A stretch of 64,000 bases of DNA from Gammaproteobacteria bacterium (GCA_018813765.1 JAHJBC010000002.1:1-64000); one strand, 5' to 3'; shown: positions 40,945-51,416, counted from the first letter of the stretch. The notes: generated from the sequence alone by a model not told the origin. Made by a program: numbers and translations.

Positions 40945-43842
40945 TCATTCGTTCAATGCCGCGACCAGCCTGGAAAAATTGACCGGCTTGTGCAGCACCG
41001 GCCAGGGCAGGCCGGCGATGCCTTCTATGAATTTTGACGAGGTCTCCCCCGTGACGATGATGCCTTTGATGGGCTTGCCCGCCCTGCGCTGCATTTCCTG
41101 CAAAAATGCCGCGCCTGTCAGGCTATTGCCCAGCGAATAATCCACCATGTAGTAGTCGGCCGTGGCGATGTTTTCGCGTTGCATCGCTTCTTCGGCACTG
41201 GAGAAATGCATCACTTCCGCACCCTGTCCCTGCAGCAGACTGGTTAGTCCTTCCGCCACCAACAAGTCATCCTCCAGCACGACGACGCGCTTGCCGTCGA
41301 ACATGCCCTTGCCGGTTTCCGTGTCTTCGTCATCGGTATAGGAAAAGTGTTTGACCAACTGGCGGTCCTGGTCGAGCGGGAGCGACAATTCAAACATCGA
41401 GCCCCGACCGATGCGGGAACGGCAGGCGATCCTGCCGCCCATCAGGTTCATGGCGCGCTGGCCGATGGATAGGCCCAGCCCCAACCCGGCTTCGCGATTG
41501 CGTTGCGGGTTGCCAACCTGATAGAACTCGTCGAAGATCTTGTCGAGATCCGCATCGGCGATGCCGCAGCCGGTGTCCCATACCTGCAGCAGGACATCGT
41601 ACCGGCGCGGTCTGGCTGCCACCAGCACCCCGCCACTGCTGGTGTATTTGATGGCGTTGGAGACCAGGTTCATCATCACCGATTGCAGCAGGCCGATGTC
41701 GGTGCGGATGATCAATGGTTTGCGCATCGGAAAGTAAACGCGAAAACCCAGGCCGCGTGCATGTGCGTTTTCGGCGAAGTTCTGCTCCAGCCAACTGAAA
41801 AGTTCGATCAGGTTAAAGGAGACGATCTGGGGTTTGACCAGCCCCGCGTCGAGCTTGGAGATGTCCAGCAGGCGCTCGAGCAGATCCGAGAACACGTGCA
41901 TGGACTGGTCGAGCCTGGAGATCAGTTCGTTCTGGCGCTGTGTCGTTGCGGTGTCCTTCAGGGCATCCACAAACAGGTTTGCAGCTGCCACGGGCTGGCG
42001 CAGATCGTGTCCGGCCGCAGCCAGGAAGCGGGTCTTGGCCAGCTCCTTCACTTCCAGTTGCCGCAACGAATCGCGCATCTGCTCTTCCATGGTGACCCGT
42101 TCGGTGATGTCGGCCAGGATGGCCAGACTGGAACGCTTGCCGTCCCATTCGGTGGTGCTGGTGTGCAATTCCCATTGCCGCACCACGCCGTCCTTGCGCA
42201 GCATCTTGGCCCTGAACACGCCCTCGACATCTTCTCCCTGCATGCGCCGGCGGTGCAGCTCCAGCATCTTGGGGCGGTCGTCCTCGTGGATGAGTCCGGC
42301 GAACGACTGCCCCTTCAACTCTTCCCCCGAGTAGCCGATCAGCACCGTGGTGGCATTGTTGGAATACATGATCACGCCGTCCTGTAACACGGCGATGCCG
42401 AGCGGCAGTTTTTCGGCGAAAGTGCGATAGCGCACTTCCGATCTGAGCAGCTCTTCCTCGAAGTGCAGGCGTTCGCTGATGTCGCTGACCAGCGCCATGA
42501 TCACTTTCTGTTCTTCCAGCACGATGCCGGACAGGCGCACCTCGACCGGGAAGGTATTGCCATCCTTGCGGCGATGCGTCGTGGTGAAGATAAGCGGATT
42601 GCCGGATTCGAGTTGGGCCCACTTGATTCTGGCAGCGGTCAGCTCGGAACCCATGGATATATCGCCGAGTTTCAAGCCAAGCAGCTCTTCCCGGCCATAT
42701 CCCAACATCTCGCAAGCCTGGCGATTGACTTCCAGCAGTTGGCCTTCGTAATCGTGCAACAGCAGGGCGCTGCCCGCCTGCTCAATCAGCGCCTGGTAGC
42801 GCGTCTCCGCCTGATGCGCGCGGCGCTGGGCCAGTCTCTGCGTGGTACTGTCGAAGCACAGACCCTGCATGCCGGCGGTCTCGCCGCGCTCGTTGCGCAT
42901 GGAGTCGCCCAGCGTGACGATCCACTTGACCTTGCCGTCCGGCAATTTGATGCGGAATTCGTTGAACAAAGGCGTACCGTCGTGTATCGCTGCGGCCACG
43001 TTACGCTCGGCTTTCTCCAGATCTTCCGGATGCACGATTCCGCGCCACAGGTCGTAGGATGCTTCCGTTGAACCGGGAGTTATACCGAACAGCAGGAACA
43101 GTTCGTCAGACCAGATCATCTTTCCATCCGCGAGATCCCACTCCCACACGCCGGCCTGCGCGGCGCGTTGTGCAACTTTCAGGTGTTCGTTGGCACGCTT
43201 CAGGTCATCCAGCAGCTCGATGTTCTCGAACTGGCGGTGTATCGACAGTTCCAGATTCCTGCTCTGGTCGCGCCCGGCCTTGACCACAAAGAGAAGGAAC
43301 AGACCGAGCATCGTGGCCAGCAGGTAGTAGTCGCGGTTGTCCTGAAGGATCAGGCTGATCATGATCGGCAGGATGACCAGCAGGACATAAGCTTGCTGCA
43401 CCAGCAAGAATGCCTGGATAGCGGCGACGACGCCGGCTGCCATGCCGACCATGACGCACAGCAGTATTGCCTGCATCACCGGGTTGTCGGGAATGAACAT
43501 GAACACGCCGGCACTGCCCCAGATCGCCCCCACCGACCCGAACGACCACAGGAACTGCCTTTGCCAGTGCTTGCACGCTTCGATGCTGACGATCTTTTTC
43601 GGGGATCGCAGCCAGTGGATGATCTCCTGCGCATGGATGAGGTAGAGCGCAGCCAGCCAGGCCAGCAGCACGGTGTGTCCCAGATGCTCCCACATCACCC
43701 AGACCAGGAGCAGTTCCAGCACCGCGTTGGTACTGATAAGGAAAGGCAACTCCGCGATCAGCGCATTCAACTGCTCTGCGCGGATGCGAAGATTTTCCTG
43801 CGAGACTGTCAGTCCCAGATTTTTATACAGTTTGTCCAGCAT
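40945..43842 (-). CDS. Hybrid sensor histidine kinase, membrane-PAS-HisKA-HATPase-REC
   Basis: The 965-residue protein has five or six N-terminal membrane segments (about residues 30-195) that do not match MASE1. About three PAS regions follow (WSDELFLLFGITPGS, ALLLHDYEGQLLEVN, and a third). The kinase core has the H-box GHDLRQP (H612), GMIADADL-like and GLGLGLSI boxes, and a receiver domain with D901 in YMVDYSL and lysine in HKPVN. The C-terminal half is strikingly similar to the kinase at 17223, pointing to duplication. No response regulator with an output domain is adjacent. Confidence 0.88.
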   Translation of the reverse strand: MLDKLYKNLGLTVSQENLRIRAEQLNALIAELPFLISTNAVLELLLVWVMWEHLGHTVLLAWLAALYLIHAQEIIHWLRSPKKIVSIEACKHWQRQFLWSFGSVGAIWGSAGVFMFIPDNPVMQAILLCVMVGMAAGVVAAIQAFLLVQQAYVLLVILPIMISLILQDNRDYYLLATMLGLFLLFVVKAGRDQSRNLELSIHRQFENIELLDDLKRANEHLKVAQRAAQAGVWEWDLADGKMIWSDELFLLFGITPGSTEASYDLWRGIVHPEDLEKAERNVAAAIHDGTPLFNEFRIKLPDGKVKWIVTLGDSMRNERGETAGMQGLCFDSTTQRLAQRRAHQAETRYQALIEQAGSALLLHDYEGQLLEVNRQACEMLGYGREELLGLKLGDISMGSELTAARIKWAQLESGNPLIFTTTHRRKDGNTFPVEVRLSGIVLEEQKVIMALVSDISERLHFEEELLRSEVRYRTFAEKLPLGIAVLQDGVIMYSNNATTVLIGYSGEELKGQSFAGLIHEDDRPKMLELHRRRMQGEDVEGVFRAKMLRKDGVVRQWELHTSTTEWDGKRSSLAILADITERVTMEEQMRDSLRQLEVKELAKTRFLAAAGHDLRQPVAAANLFVDALKDTATTQRQNELISRLDQSMHVFSDLLERLLDISKLDAGLVKPQIVSFNLIELFSWLEQNFAENAHARGLGFRVYFPMRKPLIIRTDIGLLQSVMMNLVSNAIKYTSSGGVLVAARPRRYDVLLQVWDTGCGIADADLDKIFDEFYQVGNPQRNREAGLGLGLSIGQRAMNLMGGRIACRSRIGRGSMFELSLPLDQDRQLVKHFSYTDDEDTETGKGMFDGKRVVVLEDDLLVAEGLTSLLQGQGAEVMHFSSAEEAMQRENIATADYYMVDYSLGNSLTGAAFLQEMQRRAGKPIKGIIVTGETSSKFIEGIAGLPWPVLHKPVNFSRLVAALNE

Positions 43843-43894
43843 TCATCGGCACTTTCTCAAGTGATGCTTCCGGAATACAACCAGACTGCACGCA

Positions 43895-43924
43895 ATAAAA
43901 AAGGCGACGCTAAGTCGCCTTTTA
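43895..43924 (-). terminator. Terminator behind purL
   Basis: ATAAAAAAGGCGAC and GTCGCCTTTTAT flank a 5-base loop just after the leftward purL stop. It belongs to the same stem family as those at 14481, 35152 and 40127. Confidence 0.85.
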
Positions 43925-43937
43925 TTACCGGCCACTG

Positions 43938-46900
43938 CTACCCCACCCACTTGCGCGCGTTCAGGAACATGCGCATCCACGCGCCATTCTCCTGCCACTC
44001 CCCAGGGTGCCAGGAGTTCTGCACCGCGCGGAACACGCGTTCGGGGTGCGGCATCATGATGCTGAAGCGACCGTCCGGCGTGGTAAGCCCGGTGATGCCC
44101 TGCGGCGAACCGTTGGGGTTGAGCGGATAGGTGGTGGTCGCTTTGCCGTAGTGGTCGACATAGCGCAGCGTAACCAGTGCTTGCGCGGCCTTGAGCTTTT
44201 TGCTGCCACCAAAGTCGGCATAGCCTTCGCCGTGTGCGACGACGATGGGCATGCGGCTACCGGCCATGCCGTCGAACAGGATGGACGAGGACTGCTGCAC
44301 CTCCACCATGACGAAGCGCGCCTCGAACTGTTCCGACTGGTTGCGTCCGAAGTGCGCCCAGTTCTCGGCACCGGGAATGATCTCGTGCAGGTTGCTCATC
44401 ATCTGGCAGCCGTTGCACACACCCAGGGCGAAGGTGTCGTTACGCTGGAAGAAGGCTTCGAATTCGTCGCGCGCCCTCGGGTTGAACAGGATGGACTTGG
44501 CCCAGCCCTCACCCGCACCCAGCACGTCGCCGTAGGAGAAGCCGCCGCAGGCGACCACGCCCTTGAAGTCGGCCAGCTTCACGCGGCCGCTGATGATGTC
44601 GCTCATATGCACGTCCACCGCGGCGAATCCGGCACGGTCGAAGGCGGCGGCCATCTCGACATGGCCGTTCACGCCCTGCTCGCGCAGGATGGCCATTCTT
44701 GGACGGAACAACAGAGTGCTGGGTGCTGAGTGCTGAGTGCTGAGTGGGTTCTCGTTCAGATCATAAGTCAGCTGCACGTGCAGGCCGGGATCCTTGGCGT
44801 CCAGCGTGCGATCGAACTCCTGCTGCGCGCAGGTCGGATTGTCGCGCAGACGCTGCATCTGGTATGTCGTCTCGGACCAAATGCGGCGCAGCGCGATGGC
44901 GTTGTCGCTGAACAACTGCGTCTTGCCGCGCGTGATGTTGATGTTTCCGGTCGTATTCAGGCGCGCAACTTCGTGCACGTTGGAACAGCCCGCTTCCTCG
45001 CACAGCACGAACAGCTCGGCCAAGTCGTCGCGGCGCACCTGCACCAGCGCGCCGAGTTCCTCGTTGAACAACACGGCGAGGTCGTCGCCCTTGAGTTCGT
45101 CGAGACGGATGTCGAGGCCGATGTGCGAAGCAAAACTCATCTCGCACAACGCGGCGAACATGCCGCCGTCGGAACGGTCATGGTAGGCCAGCAGCTTGCC
45201 GTCGCGGTTGAGGCGCTGGATGATATTGAAGAAGGCCTTGAGCTTTTTCGGGCTGTCCACGTCCGGCGCGACATCGCCCACCTGTTTGTACACCTGCGCC
45301 AGCGCCGAGCCGCCGAGGCGGTTCTTGCCCGCACCGAGGTCGAACAGCAGCACGACGGTGTCGGTGTCGGCAACGAGTTGCGGGGTGAGCGTCTTGCGCG
45401 CATCGCTGCACGGCGCGAAGGCGGTGACGATGAGCGACAGCGGCGCGGTGACGGCCTTGTTCTGCTCGCCCTCCTTCCAGGTGGTCTTCATCGACATCGA
45501 ATCCTTGCCCACCGGGATGCTGATGCCGAGGTGCGGGCACAGCTCCATGCCGACGGCCTTCACGGTGTCGTACAGTGCGGCGTCCTCTCCGTGGTGTCCG
45601 GCGGCGGCCATCCAGTTGGCGGAGAGTTTGATGTCACCGATCTTCTCGATGAGTGCGGCCGCGATGTTGGTGATGGACTCGCCGATGGCCATGCGGCCGG
45701 ATGCGGGCGCGTTGAGTACGGCGATGGGCGTGCGTTCGCCCATGGCGAAGGCTTCGCCGAGGTTGGTGTTGTAACCCATCAGCGTGACGGCCACGTCGGC
45801 CACCGGCACCTGCCACGGGCCGACCATCTGGTCGCGCGCGGTGAAACCGCCCACGGTGCGGTCGCCGATGGAGATGAGGAAGGTCTTGTCGGCCACGGAC
45901 GGCAAGCGCAGCACGCGTTCAATGGCCTCTTTCAGCACGACGCCACCGGTGTCGAACTTCGGCAGTTTCACCTTCTCGCGCATCACCTTGCGCGTCATCT
46001 TTGGCGGCTTGCCCAGCAACACGGAGAGCGGCATGTCCACCGCATTGTTGTTGAACTCTTCGTCATGCACCACCAGACGGTCTTCGCTGATGGCGCGGCC
46101 GAGTACGGAGAAGGGGCAGCGCTCGCGTTCGCACAGCGCCTTGAATTCCAGCACCCGATCCGCCGGGATCGCCAGCACGTAGCGCTCCTGCGCCTCATTG
46201 CTCCATATCTGCATGGGCGACATGCCGCGTTCTTCGTTCGGCACCGCGCGCAGTTCAAAGTGCGCGCCCTTGCCGCCGCCGTGCACCAGTTCCGGCAATG
46301 CGTTGGAGATACCGCCCGCCCCCACGTCGTGGATGCTCAGGATCGGGTTGTTGTCGCCCATCTGCCAGCAGCGGTCGATGACCTCCTGCGCGCGGCGCTG
46401 CATCTCGGGGTTGCCGCGCTGCACGGAATCGAAGTCCAGATTCTCGGCGTTGGCGCCGGTGTCCATGCTGGAGGCCGCACCGCCGCCCAGACCGATCAGC
46501 ATGCCGGGGCCGCCGAGCTGGATCAGCACCGCGCCTTCCGGCAGGTCGTGCTTGTGCGTGTGGGATGCCGAGATGCTGCCGACACCGCCCGCGATCATGA
46601 TGGGCTTGTGGTAGCCGCGCACTTCGCCGTTGACCTGCTCTTCGAAGGTACGGAAATAGCCGGTGAGGTTGGGACGGCCGAATTCGTTGTTGAACGCGGC
46701 ACCGCCGAGCGGGCCGTCGATCATGATCTGGAGGGGGGAGGCGATGCGGCCCGGTTTACCTACCGGATTCGCTTCCCACGGCTGCTCGAAACCGGGAATA
46801 TCCAGATTGGAAACCGAGAACCCCGTCAATCCCGCCTTCGGCTTGGAGCCGGTGCCGGTGGCACCCTCGTCGCGGATCTCGCCGCCGCTGCCGGTGGCCG

Positions 46901-47837
46901 CGCCCGCAAACGGCGCGATGGCGGTCGGGTGGTTGTGCGTCTCCACCTTCATCAGCGTGTGGGTGAGTTCATTGCTGTAAGCGTAGCTGCCGTCTTTGCG
47001 CGGATAGAAACGCTCGATCTCGGCACCTTCGATGACCGATGAGTTGTCGGAATACGCGACCACCGTGCCCGCCGGGTGCAGGCTGTGGGTGTTGCGGATC
47101 ATGCCGAACAGCGAGATGCCCTGCTGTTCGTCGTCGATGATCCAGTCGGCGTTGAATATCTTGTGGCGGCAGTGCTCGGAGTTGGCCTGCGCGAACATCA
47201 TCAGTTCGACATCGGTGGGGTTGCGGCCAAGTTTGGTGAAGTTCTCCACCAGATAGTCGATCTCGTCGGCGGAGAGCGCGAGGCCCAGTTCGCGGTTGGC
47301 GGCTGCCAGCGCGGCTTCGCCGCCCGTGAGGATGTCCACGGTCGCGAGCGGCTGCGGGGTGCCGTGGCGGAATATCCGTTCGCCCAGTCCGGTGACTTCG
47401 GCGAGGACCGATTCGGTCATGCGGTCGTGCAGCAGCGGCAACACGGCTTTCTTCTCGTCGTCGTTCAGATGTTTGCCGTTCCTGTTCTTCAGGTAATACA
47501 CCACGCCGCGCTCGATGCGCACGACCTGCGGCAGGTTGCAGTGGCGCGCGATGTCAGTGGCCTTGGACGACCACGGCGAGATGGTGCCCAGCCGCGGCAC
47601 CACCAGCAGGGTCTGCGCGTTGCAGGCGCTTTCCGGCTCTCCGGCCTGCTTGTCGATACCGAGCAGACGGTCGAGCAGGGCCGCGTCGGCGGGCGCGAGT
47701 TCGGCGGAAAGTTCGGTGAAATAACAGTGGCGGGTGTCTTCGAGGATGACGCCCGATCCGGTGGCGGCGAGCGCGGCGCGCAGTTTTTCGAGGCGGAAGG
47801 AAGAGAGGGCGGCTTTACCTATCGAAGTACGGAACAT
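43938..47837 (-). CDS. purL: Phosphoribosylformylglycinamidine synthase
   Basis: The 1299-residue enzyme is the large fused PurL of proteobacteria and makes FGAM from FGAR, ATP and glutamine in purine synthesis. The synthetase part shows [32 protein letters not shown] and [15 protein letters not shown]. The C-terminal glutaminase has [15 protein letters not shown] and the nucleophile cysteine in [11 protein letters not shown] heptamer array encodes the interdomain linker (DNA 44716-44743). The start at 47837 fits the family N-terminus; 75 further in-frame residues upstream are not homologous. No strong ribosome site is visible. Confidence 0.96.
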   Translation of the reverse strand: MFRTSIGKAALSSFRLEKLRAALAATGSGVILEDTRHCYFTELSAELAPADAALLDRLLGIDKQAGEPESACNAQTLLVVPRLGTISPWSSKATDIARHCNLPQVVRIERGVVYYLKNRNGKHLNDDEKKAVLPLLHDRMTESVLAEVTGLGERIFRHGTPQPLATVDILTGGEAALAAANRELGLALSADEIDYLVENFTKLGRNPTDVELMMFAQANSEHCRHKIFNADWIIDDEQQGISLFGMIRNTHSLHPAGTVVAYSDNSSVIEGAEIERFYPRKDGSYAYSNELTHTLMKVETHNHPTAIAPFAGAATGSGGEIRDEGATGTGSKPKAGLTGFSVSNLDIPGFEQPWEANPVGKPGRIASPLQIMIDGPLGGAAFNNEFGRPNLTGYFRTFEEQVNGEVRGYHKPIMIAGGVGSISASHTHKHDLPEGAVLIQLGGPGMLIGLGGGAASSMDTGANAENLDFDSVQRGNPEMQRRAQEVIDRCWQMGDNNPILSIHDVGAGGISNALPELVHGGGKGAHFELRAVPNEERGMSPMQIWSNEAQERYVLAIPADRVLEFKALCERERCPFSVLGRAISEDRLVVHDEEFNNNAVDMPLSVLLGKPPKMTRKVMREKVKLPKFDTGGVVLKEAIERVLRLPSVADKTFLISIGDRTVGGFTARDQMVGPWQVPVADVAVTLMGYNTNLGEAFAMGERTPIAVLNAPASGRMAIGESITNIAAALIEKIGDIKLSANWMAAAGHHGEDAALYDTVKAVGMELCPHLGISIPVGKDSMSMKTTWKEGEQNKAVTAPLSLIVTAFAPCSDARKTLTPQLVADTDTVVLLFDLGAGKNRLGGSALAQVYKQVGDVAPDVDSPKKLKAFFNIIQRLNRDGKLLAYHDRSDGGMFAALCEMSFASHIGLDIRLDELKGDDLAVLFNEELGALVQVRRDDLAELFVLCEEAGCSNVHEVARLNTTGNINITRGKTQLFSDNAIALRRIWSETTYQMQRLRDNPTCAQQEFDRTLDAKDPGLHVQLTYDLNENPLSTQHSAPSTLLFRPRMAILREQGVNGHVEMAAAFDRAGFAAVDVHMSDIISGRVKLADFKGVVACGGFSYGDVLGAGEGWAKSILFNPRARDEFEAFFQRNDTFALGVCNGCQMMSNLHEIIPGAENWAHFGRNQSEQFEARFVMVEVQQSSSILFDGMAGSRMPIVVAHGEGYADFGGSKKLKAAQALVTLRYVDHYGKATTTYPLNPNGSPQGITGLTTPDGRFSIMMPHPERVFRAVQNSWHPGEWQENGAWMRMFLNARKWVG
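44716..44743. repeat. Tandem heptamer GTGCTGR x4 inside purL
   Basis: GTGCTGG is followed by three GTGCTGA units and a partial fifth. On the coding strand it encodes STQHSA-type residues in the linker between the synthetase and glutaminase domains. Seven is not a multiple of three, so single-unit slippage would break an essential gene. Confidence 0.85.
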
Positions 47838-47910
47838 GGCATGGATAAAAGGCGTTGGAAACAGGATGCAATTATAATGCAGCCGCCCTCCCAAACCCGT
47901 GGAAAACAAC
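47838..47910. promoter_or_regulatory. Short divergent promoter region purL/nnrD
   Basis: The 73-base gap contains ATTATAAT (47871-47878), which includes TATAAT on both strands and could be a -10 element for either gene. No good -35 hexamer is visible for either direction. Confidence 0.4.
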
Positions 47911-48882
47911 ATGCCGAGCATCATCACCCGCAAACAGGTTGCCGCCTTCCTCAAGCCGCGCCCCAAAGACAGCCACAAAGGCCTGTTCGGCACGGTCACC
48001 GTCATCGGCGGCGCCAACGGCATGGTCGGCGCGGCGCTGCTGGCCGGGCGCGCGGCGCTCAAGATGGGCGCGGGCTGCGTGCATGTGGGCTTGCTGGCTG
48101 ATCACGCCCCGCTGGTGGATATGGAACAGTTGGAGCTGATGTTGCACTCTGCCGGGGATGCGCTGAACTTGGCTCGTCATTCCGGCGGAGGCCGGAATCC
48201 AGCAATAACAAACACCCCGCAAAGCGGACAAGCCCCGCTTTCGCGGGAGATTTCCAATCTACTGGATTCCGGCCTTCGCCGGAATGACGCGGCATTGGGT
48301 AACGTACTTGTCATCGGCTGCGGCCTAGGCCAAAGCCAGCCCGCGCAAAAGCTGCTGTACGACGCGCTCCTGCTCGACATCCCGCTGGTGCTGGATGCCG
48401 ACGCGCTCAACATCATCGCGCAGCGCCCCGACCTGCGCGCCATGCTGCATGGGCGCAAGGCGCCTGCCGTGTTCACCCCCCACCCCGGCGAAGCCGCGCA
48501 CCTCTTGGGCTGCAAGACTGAAGATATCCAGCGTGACCGCGAAGCGGCCGCACGGCAACTCACCAAACGCCTGGGCGGCAGCGTGGTGCTGAAAGGCGCG
48601 GGCAGTCTCTGTGCAACCAGTGACGGCAAGCTCCATCTCAACCAGACCGGCAACCCCGGCATGAGCAGCGCGGGCATGGGCGATGTGCTGGCGGGCATGA
48701 TCGCGGCCTTCATCGCACAGGGGCTGAACGCGGATCAGGCGCTGCTGCTGGCGGTGCACCTGCACGGCGCGGCGGGCGACGAACTGGCCAAACAGCAGGC
48801 CACGCTGGGCATGAGCGCGACCGAGGTGATGGAATGGGCGCGATGGTTGCTGAACCGTATCGCTCCGGAGTTAAGACCATGA
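47911..48882 (+). CDS. nnrD: ADP-dependent NAD(P)H-hydrate dehydratase, YjeF C-terminal type
   Basis: The 323-residue protein is the dehydratase half of the metabolite-repair pair that restores hydrated NADH and NADPH. Family motifs present are [38 protein letters not shown] and [16 protein letters not shown]. The epimerase half (nnrE) is not fused. A palindromic repeat (48175-48289) is inserted in frame and adds about 38 residues before VLVIGCGLG. The ATG at 47911 is chosen with GGAAA upstream over a GTG four codons earlier. It overlaps the next gene (ATGA). Confidence 0.9.
   Translation: MPSIITRKQVAAFLKPRPKDSHKGLFGTVTVIGGANGMVGAALLAGRAALKMGAGCVHVGLLADHAPLVDMEQLELMLHSAGDALNLARHSGGGRNPAITNTPQSGQAPLSREISNLLDSGLRRNDAALGNVLVIGCGLGQSQPAQKLLYDALLLDIPLVLDADALNIIAQRPDLRAMLHGRKAPAVFTPHPGEAAHLLGCKTEDIQRDREAAARQLTKRLGGSVVLKGAGSLCATSDGKLHLNQTGNPGMSSAGMGDVLAGMIAAFIAQGLNADQALLLAVHLHGAAGDELAKQQATLGMSATEVMEWARWLLNRIAPELRP
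48175..48289. repeat. 115-bp palindromic repeat inserted in nnrD
   Basis: Arms 48175-48202 and 48262-48289 are inverted copies matching at 27 of 28 positions, with the core CATTCCGGC...GGCCGGAATCC. Between them are further short palindromes (CCCCGC, CCCCGCTTTCGCGGG). The element is the well-known 'CGTCATTCCGGCG' type repeat, read in frame as RHSGGGRNP...[10 protein letters not shown]. Confidence 0.88.
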
Positions 48883-49418
48883 CCGACGTCCTCTACCGCT
48901 ACCTGATGATCATCGTCGCATGCATCGCGCTGCTGGCGGGCTTGCAGGTGCCCAATTTCGTCGACCAGTACCAGAAGCGCGTGGATGCGCACCTGCGCGA
49001 GGTGGGCGTCAACCTGCAACCGTTCCAGGATATCGCCAACAAGTATTTCGGCGGCGACATGGCCAAGCTCATCGCCTTGCACCGCAACAGCGCCGAGAAA
49101 CCCTTTCAGGAAGAAGGTGCGGCCATCGAGAAGATGGTGCAGCGCAAGCTGCGCTTCGAGGCCGACCTTGCCGCGCTGAAGACCAGCCTGCCGCAGAAGG
49201 CTTGGCATGTGCTGCTGCACGGCGATCAGGAGATACTGGACGAGGCATTGGGCCAATACAGCTATGCCGTGCCGCTGAATCAGGATGCAATCTTCTTCGG
49301 CGCGGGAGCGGCGCTGGCGATCCTGCTGGCGGTGGAACTGCTCCTTGCGCTGGCGCGTGTTACCAACCGCAGAATCTCGAACTTCCGCAAACCCACCTCA
49401 CCCACACGGACCACATGA
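48879..49418 (+). CDS. DUF2937 membrane protein
   Basis: The 179-residue protein has membrane segments at about 8-25 and 140-160 with a long helical, probably periplasmic, region between (VDQYQKRVDAHLREV and on). This matches the DUF2937 layout. Function unknown. Its start overlaps the nnrD stop and its stop overlaps the next start, both as ATGA, so it is the middle gene of a three-gene operon. Confidence 0.75.
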   Translation: MTDVLYRYLMIIVACIALLAGLQVPNFVDQYQKRVDAHLREVGVNLQPFQDIANKYFGGDMAKLIALHRNSAEKPFQEEGAAIEKMVQRKLRFEADLAALKTSLPQKAWHVLLHGDQEILDEALGQYSYAVPLNQDAIFFGAGAALAILLAVELLLALARVTNRRISNFRKPTSPTRTT

Positions 49419-50170
49419 GCTACCCCATCGACATCAGCGAGGAAGGCGGCGTGCGCTTCCTCCACTTCGGCTCGCTCTGGATACAGGGCGCGATGCGCAT
49501 CGCGCGGCCCTGGCATCTGGAGCTGGAATACACGCGCGAAATGATGACCAGCCTGTTGATGCGCGAGGGGCGGTACTTCCCGCGCCGCGTGCTGCTGATC
49601 GGCCTCGGTGCGGCATCCATCACCAAGTTCCTCTATCGCAACTTCCCGCTGACCAAGCTGACCGTGGTGGAGATCGAACCGCGCGTGGTGGCGGCGGCAC
49701 ACCAGTTCTTCAAATTGCCCGACGATCCGCAGCGCATCGAGATCGTGATCGACGACGGCGCACGCTTCGTGGCACAGAGCGACAAGACATGGGATATCGT
49801 CATGGTGGACGGCTTCGACGAGGATGCGCGCCCCGGCGAACTGGACACGCTGCCGTTCTACCAACTCTGCCGTGCACGCCTGAACGACAACGGCATCATG
49901 GCGGTGAACCTGCTCGGTCGCAGCCGCGGCTACAAGGCCAGCGTCGAACGCATCCATGAGGCATTCGACGGACGCGCGCTGGCTTTCCCTTCCACGGAGA
50001 GCGGCAACGTGATCGCACTGGCGGCGGCGGGCAACGATATCCGCTTCCATCTGGACGAATTGAAGGAGCATGCCGAGTCGCTCAAGAACAAGACCGGACT
50101 GAATCTGCTGCCGACGCTGACGCGGCTGGAACAGTCGCGCACCTGCCGGGGTAGCGTATTCACGCTCTGA
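49415..50170 (+). CDS. Spermidine-synthase-like methyltransferase-fold protein
   Basis: The 251-residue protein has the Rossmann core of the spermidine synthase family: LLIGLGAASITKFLYR, VVEIEPRVVAAA, VIDDGARFV and MVDGFDED. The N-terminal beta domain is short, and the GGGDG loop of true SpeE is replaced by GLGAA. Such proteins are often annotated as SpeE but may not make polyamines. It is coupled by ATGA to the DUF2937 gene. Confidence 0.75.
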   Translation: MSYPIDISEEGGVRFLHFGSLWIQGAMRIARPWHLELEYTREMMTSLLMREGRYFPRRVLLIGLGAASITKFLYRNFPLTKLTVVEIEPRVVAAAHQFFKLPDDPQRIEIVIDDGARFVAQSDKTWDIVMVDGFDEDARPGELDTLPFYQLCRARLNDNGIMAVNLLGRSRGYKASVERIHEAFDGRALAFPSTESGNVIALAAAGNDIRFHLDELKEHAESLKNKTGLNLLPTLTRLEQSRTCRGSVFTL

Positions 50171-50311
50171 GACAGGACAGGCCTGCCACACATACCATAA
50201 ACTACGTATATCTTAGCTTCACAATCGGGGTGTAGGATGAAAAACGAAGTTGCGTGAAAGAATGCAATTTTGAATCGATATGTGAACTACTATTCTTGAA
50301 AGGGAGCAGCC

Positions 50312-50650
50312 ATGGCAACATCGAAATCCACCGCGGTGAAGAAGACCACCTCCACAGCAAAACCCGCGGCGAAAAAAACGACCGCAGCCACCATCACGAC
50401 TGCAAAGAAAGTGACTGCCAAGCCGACGGCCCCCAAGGCAGCAGCCAGCAAGCCCGCAGCAGCGAAAAAACCTGCCGCCAAGGCCGGCACGACCAAAGCC
50501 CCAGCCCCGTCACCGGAACAACGCTACAAGATGGTTCAGGATGCTGCGTATTTCATCGCCGAGAAGAACGGCTTCGTGGCTGGCTCGCTGGATTACTGGA
50601 TCGCTGCCGAAACGGAGATCGAGACCTTGCTCTCCGGCAAAAAGAAGTAG
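50312..50650 (+). CDS. Lys/Ala-rich histone H1-like protein with DUF2934-like C-terminus
   Basis: Residues 1-65 are a Lys/Ala/Pro/Thr repeat (KKTTSTAKPAAKK, AAAKKPAAKAG) like bacterial H1 homologues that bind DNA. Residues 68-108 (QRYKMVQDAAYFIAEKNGF and DYWIAAETEIETLL) match the small DUF2934 helix pair. It probably binds DNA or RNA electrostatically. GGGAG lies about 7 nt before the ATG. It is a single gene. Confidence 0.75.
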   Translation: MATSKSTAVKKTTSTAKPAAKKTTAATITTAKKVTAKPTAPKAAASKPAAAKKPAAKAGTTKAPAPSPEQRYKMVQDAAYFIAEKNGFVAGSLDYWIAAETEIETLLSGKKK

Positions 50651-50653
50651 GCT

Positions 50654-50974
50654 TTACTTCGCGCCCGTCGTACCCGACTCGACGGCATAACGAACATAAG
50701 GCAGGTTCAGTCCCTCGGCGGTGATCACGCCGAGCAACTGGTTGGCGTGCTTGTCGTCGAGCACGAACTCGACCTGCACCGGCAGTTCCCCCGCCAGTTC
50801 GAAGAAACTCTCCTCATGCAGATGGCCGTGCCTGCCGTAGCCGGCCACGGCGCGGAACACCGAACCGCCCGGCACGCCCAGCGACTTGGCCTTTTCCAGC
50901 AGCCATTCCTGCAACAGCTTGCCTTGATGATGATGCTTCTCGGTCAGGTAGAACTTGAGATAGACGCTGTTCAT
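50654..50974 (-). CDS. DUF190 (PII-like) protein
   Basis: The 106-residue protein starts VYLKFYLTEKHHHQGKLL and contains GVPGGSVFRAVAGYGRHG and VEFVLDD, the DUF190 pattern with a ferredoxin-like, PII-related fold. Such genes often accompany crcB and may regulate or sense fluoride. AGGAG lies 6 nt before the start. It follows crcB by 10 nt in one transcript. Confidence 0.85.
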   Translation of the reverse strand: MNSVYLKFYLTEKHHHQGKLLQEWLLEKAKSLGVPGGSVFRAVAGYGRHGHLHEESFFELAGELPVQVEFVLDDKHANQLLGVITAEGLNLPYVRYAVESGTTGAK

Positions 50975-50984
50975 CTTGCTCTCC

Positions 50985-51368
50985 TTATTGTTGCATCCAT
51001 TTGAACGTCTGCATCCCCAACACCGTCATCAGCAGCGAACCGCCCAGATGCGCGGCAATGATGGCCGTGCCCCAGGCGTACTGCCCGCGCAGCAGCAGCG
51101 TAACGGTCTCGGCCGAAAAAGTGGAAAAGGTGGTGAGCCCGCCGAGGAAACCGGTGATGATGAACAAGCGCCATTCCGGCGACACGCCGGGATGCTGCAT
51201 GAAGAAAGCGATGGCGAGACCGATCAGATAACCGCCGACAAGATTGGCCGAGAGCGTGCCCAACGGCAACTCGGGTGTGACCGGATTGAGCCACAGACCC
51301 AAGCCCCAGCGCAGCCATGCGCCGATGGCCGCACCGAATCCGACTGCGAGGAAGGCATAAAGAGTCAT
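50985..51368 (-). CDS. crcB: Fluoride exporter CrcB/Fluc
   Basis: The 127-residue protein has four membrane segments and the Fluc signatures [25 protein letters not shown] and [13 protein letters not shown]. It forms a dimeric fluoride channel lowering cytoplasmic fluoride. The ATG at 51368 fits the family start; the 55 in-frame residues before it come from repeat DNA. No fluoride riboswitch could be recognised upstream. Confidence 0.93.
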   Translation of the reverse strand: MTLYAFLAVGFGAAIGAWLRWGLGLWLNPVTPELPLGTLSANLVGGYLIGLAIAFFMQHPGVSPEWRLFIITGFLGGLTTFSTFSAETVTLLLRGQYAWGTAIIAAHLGGSLLMTVLGMQTFKWMQQ

Positions 51369-51416
51369 GGCAGGATTGTAGCAGGCGGGTGAATCTTGAA
51401 GGAGGCTGACTGCAGA

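Noticed and set aside
44730-47042. 770-codon open frame on the plus strand
   Set aside because: Antisense shadow of purL. The long length reflects codon bias of the essential gene, not a second protein.
48175-48289. Possible CRISPR repeat pair
   Set aside because: The two similar units are inverted, not direct, and there is only one pair; it is a palindromic dispersed repeat.
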